Assembly: GCA_005223375.1 (NCBI GenBank)
Contig: RXOD01004468.1
Location: 1 to 21,871, forward strand
Direction: 5' to 3'
Length of the DNA: 21,871 nt
From: Amoebophrya sp. AT5.2
Lineage: Eukaryota; Sar; Dinophyceae; Syndiniales; Amoebophryaceae
Under the pieces are notes generated by a model, which saw only the letters and a list, made by a program, of their open reading frames with translations, did no database searches and had not been told where the DNA came from. The translations under genes were made by a program, and so were the position numbers. Below, piece by piece: positions 9,493 through 17,621 of this stretch. Positions within the stretch are counted from its first letter, which is position 1, and every line of letters begins with the position of its first letter.

Positions 9493-10043
9493 GAAGCGAT
9501 ATCCTTGCTTGCGAGAGAGTGCGGTCTGTTGAGTCTGTATCCTTTACTTGTCCTTCCTGAGTCTGTACATGAAAACATAGCAACAGAACCAGCACTGTGA
9601 TGGCAGAAAGGAAGCCTGCTTGCTTCTAGTGCGAGTATAGAACATCGTCATCGAGGGAGGAGCTGCCTCTCCAAATGCCCTTCTAAACTTTTTTTAAGCG
9701 CCGCTTTGGCTATAGGCTGAGCCATGCGTTGACGATATAGTCGGCGTGTCGCTCATGCTCATCCTCATCCTCGTCGTGTGTACGTACAGTACCAGTAGCA
9801 CCAGCACACGGTCCGCCATCACAAGTCGCAGGCGAGCAGCAGCATGCGTGGCTGCACGACGGTCCAGCGCAGCGCCGATAATCTCCGTTTTCACTGGCTG
9901 GGACTTATTCTTGCGTTTTGCACATCTTTCCTACAGTTTTTGGATGAGCTTGAGCGAGGTCAACGTCGAGTTGGCGCATCGCGCCACAGCGGACGAGCGT
10001 ATCATTGGTAGTTCGCGAAGATCTTCGCAAACGAACTCAGCGG
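9493..10043. other. Spacer between two minus-strand genes
   Basis: No coding region was supported. Minus-strand AG sites such as CAAGCAAG just upstream of the 9492 start could accept a spliced leader, but the pyrimidine tract is weak. A plus-strand (CTCATC)n-like simple stretch lies near 9755-9775. Confidence 0.35.
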
Positions 10044-11710
10044 CTACAATTCCGCGAACCTGCTGATGCCAAGGTCCCACCACTCCTTCACCACTGCCCG
10101 CACTTCTCGCGAGCTGAGGTACACCGCCACGCAGAAGAGAAACAGCCCGAACGCGTATTCCGCGATCTGGCTCGGTCCCTCCCCTTTCGTCGGCCGGGAC
10201 CCGCCGATGTTTCGCGACAGCTCCGTCTTGACGTGCTCCAGGTTCTTCTTCTTTTCGTCCACATCACAGATCTCCTCATTAATCGCCTTCATCAGGTCCT
10301 CGCGGCTCAGACCGGCCGAGCTGCCCTCCTTGCGCGGCTTGGGCTTCTTCCGCTTCAGCATCTCGATGACGGTGTTGAGTTTCGCACTCAAGTCCGGGGG
10401 CTGGTCATCTTTTCCACCATCCTTTCCGGACGTGGGGGCACCGTCAGGACTTCCGGTGGAATCTGTGCGGGCCGCCTTCCGCTGCTTGAGACGCGCGTCG
10501 AGCATGCGAGCCATCATCTGCTCGTCGGGGTCGCCGCCCGGGCCAGGCTGGAAGTCAATGGCGGTGCTTGTGCGGAATTTTCACAAAAGCAATCATCTAT
10601 CTTAGTTCCTCGATCGATGAAGACAGAGAGAAACAAATAAGACGTAGCACAGAAATGGAAATCACGCCGTCGACATCAGAAACAAAAGTACCGCCGCGTT
10701 GATGTCATTGGAGGACTCCCCTTCCGCGTTCTGCTCGAGGAGCGAGCGGATTCCGCGCATGTCCTGGAGGGTTCCTGCAAGTTCTTGGAAGCCATTCTGG
10801 TTGTACAGAGACTCCTTCAAAGCCTTCATCTCGTCTTGGATGCCTGAGACGATGGAAACCAGGAGACAGTGATCAGTTCTTCTGGTGATGAAACCATTGT
10901 GATTTGTAGTTTCTGTTTCTTTGAAAGTTGTTGTCAAAGAGCATGTCTTCTTCAACGTCCAGCACGAAATCGATGTGTTTTGAGGTGAGTACGTTTGTAT
11001 TCCGTGGTGATGGATTTTATGCCCTCGAGCGACTCCGTGAGTGCTTTCCGCTTCTTTTCGTCGAAGCCAGGAAGGGCAGAGAAGTCTACTTCCGGAGCTT
11101 CGAAGTTCTGGAGCCGCTTCCGCACCTGTGCAGACGGCGGTAGCGATTCGCTTTCGGGCTCGGGCTCGTTCGCGGCCATCAAGCGCTCAAATTCCGCCAT
11201 TGTCGCCGCGTTCCGGGATTGTGGTCTCCGTCTCGCGGCCTGCCTCGCAGCAGGAGAAAGAGCATTTTGAGGAGGACGGTCATCTTGCGGTTGCGGGGGC
11301 GATACGACTTCGGGGGAGGCTTGTTGTCGTTGCTGCGGCAGGTCGTCAGCGTCATCGCTCAGAGCTGGCGACGGCTGCGGCTCCACTTCCGTCGTGCTGC
11401 TTTTATCACCGTCGTCGGTGGGTGAGGCGGGCGGCTGACGTTCAGGAGACAATAAACCGGCATTCCTTTCCTGCGCTTGATCATCGTCGTTCCCAGGAGG
11501 CACCACCGCCCCTCGTCCTTGCGAAGCGAAAGCGCGGGTAAGGGCTTCCGTGAGCCCTTCGCGCGTTCCAATATTCGAACTGCTGTCAATATTCGGCTCA
11601 TCATCTTCATCCTCGTCCGCCAACAGGTCGGCGACCAGAGCCTCTGCCTCTTCTTGGACCTTTCGGTCGAAGTTGAAGGTCGAAGACGACGACGAGGCTG
11701 TCGAAGTCAT
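10044..11710 (-). CDS. Three-exon acidic protein with one C-terminal membrane helix (tail-anchored type)
   Basis: Exons are 10993-11710, 10692-10843 and 10044-10547; joined in phases 1 and 0 they give 457 residues. The N-terminal half is acidic and Pro/Ser/Gln-rich (LVADLLADEDEDDEPN and similar), probably disordered. A helical segment follows (VRKRLQNFEAPEVDF, KRKALTESLEGIKSITTEYK, then across the junction RIQDEMKALKESLYNQNG and LAGTLQDMRGIRSLLEQ). Exon 3 carries a basic helix (MMARMLDARLKQRKAA), the KLNTVIEMLKRKK block and a coiled segment. It ends with a single hydrophobic helix, IAEYAFGLFLFCVAVYL, about 25 residues from the C-terminus. That layout is typical of tail-anchored proteins of the ER or mitochondrial outer membrane. 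No signal peptide and no family match were recognised. The ATG at 11710 is the first in its open frame. The splice model is supported by phase agreement and by stops in each unspliced exon. Confidence 0.65.
10548..10691 (-). other. Second intron of the tail-anchored-type gene
   Basis: This predicted 144-nt intron has donor GCG/GTACTT and acceptor GACTTCCAG/CCT, phase 0. The downstream exon frame meets a TGA shortly before the acceptor, so a junction is needed here. An ACTAAG word could serve as branch region. A different AG (ACAAG/CACC) is not phase-compatible with this donor. Confidence 0.5.
10844..10992 (-). other. First intron of the tail-anchored-type gene
   Basis: This predicted 149-nt intron has donor AAAC/GTACTC and acceptor TCCATCGTCTCAG/GC, phase 1 on both sides. 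Joining gives a continuous amphipathic helix (EYK-R-IQDEMKALKE). The donor shares GTACT with the other intron of this gene. Confidence 0.55.
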
Positions 11711-12449
11711 TTTTGCGACGTGCTTGGATAGAAGTAGAAGTTTTTCGTGTATCTACGTGGACCTTGATGTTTGCTGTTGCTTCACAGCACACTGGACGTA
11801 CGATGCTGACGTTGCGAAGAAAATCAATGCAGACCGTATTGATGAAAATGAAATCGGATCCCTTTCCCTGCTTACTCCCCTATGGATGTAGCCGGATTTG
11901 GTTTTTATAGATAAGTAAGTACGTTTGACCTCGTCCCACTCCCTCAACAACCTCATCATTAAGTTTTTTTTCTTATTTTGTTTTTGAATGCTCTACCTCT
12001 ACCTCTACTCGCTCTGCATGTAGTTTCAAGCTCCACCCATCCATGACCGAAGAATTAGGATGTCGTGGAAACACTGGTAAATGTAGCATCAAACTATTTG
12101 TCTTTGTGACACCCAGCGGCAGCGGCAGGCCTCCTGAGCCTGACGTCTATTCCTTCGATGAAAGATAATGCGATCGAGCCGCGGCTCAGCCTCAGGAGGC
12201 GATCAATGAATCTTCTATCGGTGATTCTTTCGCATACGCATCTAGCACCTGTCACCCAGGCACAGCCATGCACATGGTTATTTCCGCAAAAACTTCTGTT
12301 TCTGATGCTGATCGCATTCGCAAAACCGGTCTTCTATCATTCAATCGCAAAGCTGTACTTTCATCCGAAGAAAATCGGTTAAAAGCCAAATTGTACACGA
12401 CGATTCGTTGATCTATGCATTCTTTGTCGCCGCCGCGACTCGGACAACG
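11711..12449. other. Spacer between the tail-anchored-type gene and the coiled-coil gene
   Basis: No coding region was supported on either strand. It is more AT-rich than the flanking genes and includes the inverted repeat described separately. CTCTACCTCTACCTCTACTCGCTC at 11990-12013 is a short TCTACC-type simple repeat. Confidence 0.4.
12129..12200. repeat. Intergenic inverted repeat with nested palindrome
   Basis: Arms 12129-12143 (GCCTCCTGAGCCTGA) and 12186-12200 (TCAGCCTCAGGAGGC) are inverted copies matching at 14 of 15 positions, separated by 42 nt. Overlapping the second arm is a perfect 12-bp palindrome, GAGCCGCGGCTC (12176-12187). It lies about 250 nt beyond the 3' end of the 1241-residue gene, so it could be a 3' end structure or the remnant of a small element. 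Confidence 0.6.
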
Positions 12450-15400
12450 CTAGTCGGTCCCTCCCACTTCCCCGCCCGACCCGCCAGGAGGCTTCACCGC
12501 GGAAGCTCCCCCGCCCGCCCCCGGTTGCCGACGGCCCGGTATTGGAGCGTTTTTCTCGACCACCGTCTTCGTTGGGTTTGGCACCCGCACCACCATGAAA
12601 TTGCGGTTGATGCTTTCCGGATCGGCCGGCTGTATCGGACCGAGTCGGTCCAAGTTGTCCTTGGGCAGCCCCAGCCGGCACGCCACGACGAGGGCACTCG
12701 TCGCCACGATCAGCACACACAGGAGCAGAAACGCGCCCGCCGCGAGCTTCATCTGGCGCGCGAAGCTCCAGACGCCCTTCCGCGTGCACTCCGGCGCCAG
12801 GGGGGTCGCAATCACGCCGAGGTTATCCAGCTTGGAGTCGGTGTCGCTGTTCAGGGCGGCCATCCGGAGTTTCATGTCCTGCAGCGTCAGTTCGACGTCC
12901 TTGACCGATTCATTCAGCTTGTCCAGCGTCGCTATTTTCGCCGTTTCCCGATCCATCCCGCCCGTGAGCAAGTTGCCTCCCAATCCCACCTCCGCATTCA
13001 CCTGCTCGATGGGCTGCCCGGCGGCCTCCGCCTTCAGGATCGCCTGCTCCGTTGCCTCCAGCTGCTTGTCCCGGGCCTTCGCCTCCACCGCCTGCTTTCG
13101 AAATTTCTCTTCGTCGCTTTTTTCCCTCTCTACCAACTTCTTCTCGACGTCCTTCTGGCGCTCCTTGATCCGAAACTCGGCTTCCTCGACCGTCTGCAGG
13201 CCCACCTTCACCTTCTGCATCTCGTCGTCGCGTATTTCCACGTCCTTTTCCATCTTCTCGAGTGCCACCTTGTCGGTGCGCCGTTGCTCCTCCATCGCCT
13301 GCTCCGCGTCCTGCGTGAGCGCCTTGTCGCGCACCGATCGCAGCTGCTGGACCTCAGCGCGCAGCGCCAGCGACTGCCCCTCCAAATCCGTCGACCGCGC
13401 CTTGCTCGCGTCGGCCGCTTTTCGCGCGTCGAGTTTCGCCAACTTCTCCTCCGCTTCCGCGTACGCCCGTGATCCCGCTGTTTCCGTCTTGATCTCCTGC
13501 TTCAGTTCCGAAATCTCTTTCTCTGCGCCGGCTATGTCGGCCGCCGCTTCCATCTTCTTCTCTTGGTCCGTCCGCTCGTATTCGTTTTGCGTTGCTTTTA
13601 CTTCCTCGGCGATTGCCTCCTCTTGCTCCCGCTTTTTCACAGTAAACTCCTCGCGCTCCTTCTGCGCCTCGGCCTCTGCCTTCTGCTCTTGCGCGCGCCG
13701 ATCTTTCTCCTCCTGGTCCAGCTCCTTCTCCGTTTCGGCTACTTCCGCGGCTTTCTCGTGGAGGTCGTCCATCTTCGCCTCCACCTCTTCTTTATTGTCT
13801 TTCAGAGCATCTAAATTTTCTTCTGTCCTGGCCTTCGCCTCCTCCCGCACTTCTTTTCGCGCGTCCGCCGCTTTTTCCGCCAGCTTTGCCTTCATGTCCA
13901 ATGCCGCTTGTTGTTGCTGTTGCGCTAGTTCCGTGCTGTCCAGCTCCACTATCTGCTTTTGCTTCTCTACCTCCGCATTTTCTCTCCTCAAATCCTGATC
14001 CCTACTCAGCTCCGCCGAAATCTTCTGTTGCCCCTTGAGAGTCCTTTCCAGGACCTTCCCTGCGTCCTCCAAGTTTTGCTGCGCCTTCGCGGCGTTCAAT
14101 TTTTGTTCCGCCTGGATCTTCGTCACGTCCATCATGGTCTTTCGAAGCATAGCTTTTTGATTTTGCCTCTCCATTTTCATCCGCGCGATGCTGGCTTCCA
14201 CCGTCGGATCGCCCAGCCGCAGCGCCTTCAGCTTTTCCTGCTGTAGCTGCGCGCGCGCCAGCTCCAGTTTTAGTTGCTTCTCCACCTGGTCCTTTCGCTG
14301 CCCGAGCTTTGCGTCCGCAGTCTCGTCGATCTGCTTCAGCAGGGCCTCCACCAGCTCCTTCTGGCGCTTCACCTCGTTCTCGTACTCCTGCTGGAGCTTC
14401 TTCTCGGCGGCGATCGCCTCGACGCTCTTCGCCGCCGCGGATTTTTGCGCCTGGTGGACACGCTCCTCCTCCCGCAGCGCTTCACGGCCGAGCTGGACCG
14501 CGGCGGCCGGTGGATTCACATTTGCGGCTGCTTCGAGGAACGGCGGCGGCGGCGTCCTCGGGGGGGGCGAGCCGTCTACTTCGAGAAAGGAAAACGAGGA
14601 GGCAGCGGAGTTGTCCTTTTTGTGTTCTTGTTTTTCCTTAGATTTTCCGCTTTTGTCGTCACCTCCAGCTTCCTCTACTTTTTCGTCCAGATCCTCAGCA
14701 CTTTTCGTTTCGCTTTTCTTCTTTGCACCTTCGGACTTCTTGTTCCCGTCTGGTGCAGCGTCCGCGACTTTATTCTCGTCGCTCTTTGCTTCTTTCTCGT
14801 CGCTTGAGGACGAAAAAGGATTTATACTAGACAAGGCAGACATCCACATCGACTTCCCCTTATTATGTTTTTCGCCGTCTTCTGTTTTCTTGCGAGCCTT
14901 TTCATCATCTTCTTTGCCACCTCCACCTTCGCCTGCTTCTCTGCTAGCGGCCGACGTCGGCTCTTTCTCCTGGTCTAGATTCACGGTGCGATCGGAGTTG
15001 GCGCCGCCTTTCACCTGGTCGCAGTACGGTATCTGTTGCGTTGCCAAAACGTGGTGCACTTTGTCACCTCCGCCAGATTCAGATTCCGATTCCCGACGCA
15101 ACAATCGAACTCGCGTCTTCAGCGTCTGCTCCTGTTGTCTCGTAGTCCCATGCTGCAATTGCAATGCAGACGACGTCGCGCCTCCTGCAACTTTCGCCTC
15201 GTCCTTGTTGCTTTTTTCGTCCTGTTTAGCATCTTCTTTGTCCAGATTCTCGCCTTTCCCATTTTCGTTGCTGTCCTTGCGGCTATCGCCTTTTTTTCCC
15301 GCAACCTCTGAATCTTTACTTTTTTTCTTTTCTTCCGCGGCGAGGTCGGCCTTCATCGACTCGCTTTTATCGGGGTCGGTCACTTCCGTCGCTGGCTGCA

Positions 15401-16175
15401 CCCGTTGTTTGCACACTACGTAGCCCCCGTCCACGAGAATCTGGGTGGCCACCGTCCCTGCCCCTACACCTCCGCCACCCCCTGCTCCCCCGCTAGCACC
15501 TCCAAACAAACTGGCCCCACCGCCCCCGAGCCCCTGCAGTATGCCGCGGCCGCCCTGCTCCATCCTGGAATCGTCCGCGATGTTGGTGACGTAGCCACCC
15601 CCGGTGTTGCTGTCGAAGTAGCGATTCACGCGCAGGTACCACTCGTACGGCTTCCGCGTGAGGCCTGAGTTCCAGAGCGCGTAGGGGTCGCACGCTCGGA
15701 TGTACCACGTAAGCAGCAGCAACACGTACAGCCAGCAGTACACGTAGGCGTAGAAAAGGTAGCGATGCCCCGGGTTGCGGCGAAAGTGAGCCTGCGTCTT
15801 GCGCACCTGCACGCGGAGGGCGATGGTCGCGTTCGAGCGCCGGTGGTACAGGTAAACGAGGAACAAGTAGACGGCGACGAGGAGCAGAGCGAGGACGAAA
15901 AAACGACGGATCTGCCAGAAGAAGCAGAGAACGTCCCAGCACAAAATGAGAAAACACTTGGTGAGGTAGAGCGCGATCTCGAGAAGCTTCCCAGCAACAA
16001 CCAAAAACTTGTCCCAGAATTTCACCAACGGACTAAGAATCCAGCCCGGAGAAAAAACACCAGGACCAGCGCCGGTCGCAGCATCGCCACCTCCACCCGC
16101 TCCGGCGGCCGCAGCATCGACGCCGGCGGTCTGCTCGGATGCAGTAGAGTGCTGCTCCTCGGCGGCCATTGTCAT
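12450..16175 (-). CDS. Giant membrane-anchored coiled-coil protein, 1241 residues
   Basis: This is an intronless frame; the ATG at 16175 is the first in its open frame. After a Gly/Ala-rich start come membrane segments: about 63-87 (LLEIALYLTKCFLILCWDVL), 91-111 (FFVLALLLVAVYLFLVYLY) and 139-159 (YLFYAYVYCWLYVLLLLTWY). Residues 205-245 are Gly-rich. About 260-555 is charged, Lys/Glu/Ser-rich and probably disordered. About 563-1045 is an almost unbroken Glu/Lys/Gln/Ala coiled coil, for example EKKLQQEYENEVKRQKELV. A final membrane helix at about 1144-1166 (LAAGAFLLLCVLIVATSALV) is followed by a 70-residue tail that ends Pro/Gly-rich. Three N-terminal helices plus one at the end would hold both ends of the coil in membrane, with both tails on the same side. 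It could be a tether or spacer between membranes, or a cortical or ER-shaping protein. No family was recognised. Serine-rich plus-strand frames over it are shadows. Confidence 0.8.
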   Translation of the reverse strand: MTMAAEEQHSTASEQTAGVDAAAAGAGGGGDAATGAGPGVFSPGWILSPLVKFWDKFLVVAGKLLEIALYLTKCFLILCWDVLCFFWQIRRFFVLALLLVAVYLFLVYLYHRRSNATIALRVQVRKTQAHFRRNPGHRYLFYAYVYCWLYVLLLLTWYIRACDPYALWNSGLTRKPYEWYLRVNRYFDSNTGGGYVTNIADDSRMEQGGRGILQGLGGGGASLFGGASGGAGGGGGVGAGTVATQILVDGGYVVCKQRVQPATEVTDPDKSESMKADLAAEEKKKSKDSEVAGKKGDSRKDSNENGKGENLDKEDAKQDEKSNKDEAKVAGGATSSALQLQHGTTRQQEQTLKTRVRLLRRESESESGGGDKVHHVLATQQIPYCDQVKGGANSDRTVNLDQEKEPTSAASREAGEGGGGKEDDEKARKKTEDGEKHNKGKSMWMSALSSINPFSSSSDEKEAKSDENKVADAAPDGNKKSEGAKKKSETKSAEDLDEKVEEAGGDDKSGKSKEKQEHKKDNSAASSFSFLEVDGSPPPRTPPPPFLEAAANVNPPAAAVQLGREALREEERVHQAQKSAAAKSVEAIAAEKKLQQEYENEVKRQKELVEALLKQIDETADAKLGQRKDQVEKQLKLELARAQLQQEKLKALRLGDPTVEASIARMKMERQNQKAMLRKTMMDVTKIQAEQKLNAAKAQQNLEDAGKVLERTLKGQQKISAELSRDQDLRRENAEVEKQKQIVELDSTELAQQQQQAALDMKAKLAEKAADARKEVREEAKARTEENLDALKDNKEEVEAKMDDLHEKAAEVAETEKELDQEEKDRRAQEQKAEAEAQKEREEFTVKKREQEEAIAEEVKATQNEYERTDQEKKMEAAADIAGAEKEISELKQEIKTETAGSRAYAEAEEKLAKLDARKAADASKARSTDLEGQSLALRAEVQQLRSVRDKALTQDAEQAMEEQRRTDKVALEKMEKDVEIRDDEMQKVKVGLQTVEEAEFRIKERQKDVEKKLVEREKSDEEKFRKQAVEAKARDKQLEATEQAILKAEAAGQPIEQVNAEVGLGGNLLTGGMDRETAKIATLDKLNESVKDVELTLQDMKLRMAALNSDTDSKLDNLGVIATPLAPECTRKGVWSFARQMKLAAGAFLLLCVLIVATSALVVACRLGLPKDNLDRLGPIQPADPESINRNFMVVRVPNPTKTVVEKNAPIPGRRQPGAGGGASAVKPPGGSGGEVGGTD

Positions 16176-16181
16176 TGTGCG

Positions 16182-16206
16182 CTAGATACGGAAAGAAGAA
16201 GAACGA
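16182..16206 (-). promoter_or_regulatory. Possible trans-splice acceptor upstream of the coiled-coil gene
   Basis: On the minus strand a run of about 18 mostly pyrimidine bases (TTCTTCTTCTTTCCGTATCTAG) ends in TAG six nt before the ATG at 16175. With no upstream coding exon visible, this fits a spliced-leader addition site of the kind known in dinoflagellates. It is equally a normal acceptor if a 5' untranslated exon exists. Confidence 0.4.
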
Positions 16207-17621
16207 GCACGAGGAAGAGACAATGACCCTTGTAGCATGACTTGGCCTCCTCGGGAAAAGTTGCTGGCTCTGCCTCTCGCTCTCGTCCTGAAGATCATAT
16301 TTTCAATGATATCTTCTTGAAATACAATGACCAACGACGACCACTGGTGGCCATCCTGCTGAAGCGCAAGGTTCCGAGGACGACGACGAGGACGAAGTAC
16401 TTGCATAGAAGTGTACGAAGATGTTGACGTTGAGCGGGCTCACGCGCTTTTGCTATGCCTGCTCGAGATCGACGTCGAAGAAGCGACAATATCTACCGTG
16501 CCGATTTAACGAAGTCGAGATCGAGTTTCGAAGTCGAGATCGAGTTTCGAAATAGATGTTGAGATTGCGGTTTGCCTTTGCTCGATACGAGGTCTCCAGC
16601 AACTGTCACTGGATCGCTACGAAGTCACCGTCGGAAGTCTTGCACATTATTCAAGAGATTCACATCAAATAAGTACAAGCTCCATCCTGAAGGTTTGGTA
16701 TGGCATCCGCATCCGGCTGCGCCTTCCTCTTCTCCGTGTTCATCCTTTGAGCAGTCAGTGGTGCGGCGCCGTAACATCGACCCCAGAATTTCGCTTTTAC
16801 TCTGTCTGGTTCGGGCTACTGCAGATCCAGGAGTTGGAATGCGATTTTCAATCAATCTGCTTCTGCTTCTGCTCCATGTATTTCGATGAATCGTTGCTGG
16901 ACGACCAAGGAAGACCGAAAAGAGTGCGAGCACGAAAACATCAAAAAGGCGGCAGCCCATCCTCCTGACTGTGAGGTTCAGACCGATCTATCATTGGTGC
17001 AGGCTGCTCGTGCTCTTGTAAATGATCCTTCGAAGTTCATCCTTTCCTCCGTCCTCTCCGTCCCACGTTGATATAATTAAACATTCTTTTCTCTGTTTAT
17101 TCCGTTGTCCTGCTTCCTTGCTCGAAAGAACCCGAAATTATCAATGCCTTTCTGTTTCTCACTTTGTCGCTACTTCCATCCCGCCCGCACCCGCAGCCGC
17201 TGAGTCTTACTCTCTCACCCCGCCGCTCGACCAGTACACGCCCAATCGCGATCCTGTTCCTGTCGCTGAGCACCGCCCTGAATCCGAAGCGAAGCCGTTG
17301 CCAGTCAGTGTCAGCAACGTTGCCTGTATGTACATGCTCTGCACGTGCACGACGTGCACTGCAATTGTGACTTCCTTGCGACAACTTCTTCTATATTTAT
17401 CAGTAGGGTATTTTCGGGGCATGAGGCGACCTTGCTAAGCAGCAGATTGTTCGAGCTTTTTGCTATGGTATTCGTTTCAGTCGGAAAAGAACTCGCATAT
17501 AAAGTTGGACACCAGTGCGCTAGAAGCTCATATTATTTTTGGAGTTGGAGTTGGATTAACAAAAACCTTTATTTATGGACGAAGATCAGCGTTTGCTAGT
17601 TTCTGACGCAGTGGGAGTGGG
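16207..17621. other. Long spacer between the coiled-coil and SAM genes
   Basis: No gene could be fixed in 1.4 kb. A plus-strand segment at about 17201-17330 has coding-like codons (SYSLTPPLDQYTPNRD, VAEHRPESEAKPLP). It lies between a pyrimidine-rich acceptor-like CACCCGCAG and a donor-like GTATGT, so it might be an isolated plus-strand exon. A minus-strand frame over the same bases is also open. The 19-bp tandem duplication is listed separately. Confidence 0.35.
16510..16547. repeat. Perfect 19-bp tandem duplication
   Basis: CGAAGTCGAGATCGAGTTT occurs twice head to tail (16510-16528 and 16529-16547), followed by a partial third CGAA. A related CGAGATCGACGTCGAAGAAG word lies at 16463-16482. 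Confidence 0.85.

Noticed and set aside
10981..10993. Plus-strand donor-like GAGGTGAGTACG
   Set aside because: No plus-strand exon adjoins it; the same bases give the minus-strand GTACTC donor that fits the gene there.
12595..13998. 467-residue Ser/Phe-rich plus-strand open frame
   Set aside because: It is the mirror of the Glu/Lys-rich coiled-coil gene; Ser/Phe/Cys-rich antisense products are the usual by-product of GAG/AAG-rich coding.
14188..15423. 411-residue Ser-rich plus-strand open frame
   Set aside because: Same reason: antisense of the coiled-coil gene's charged region.
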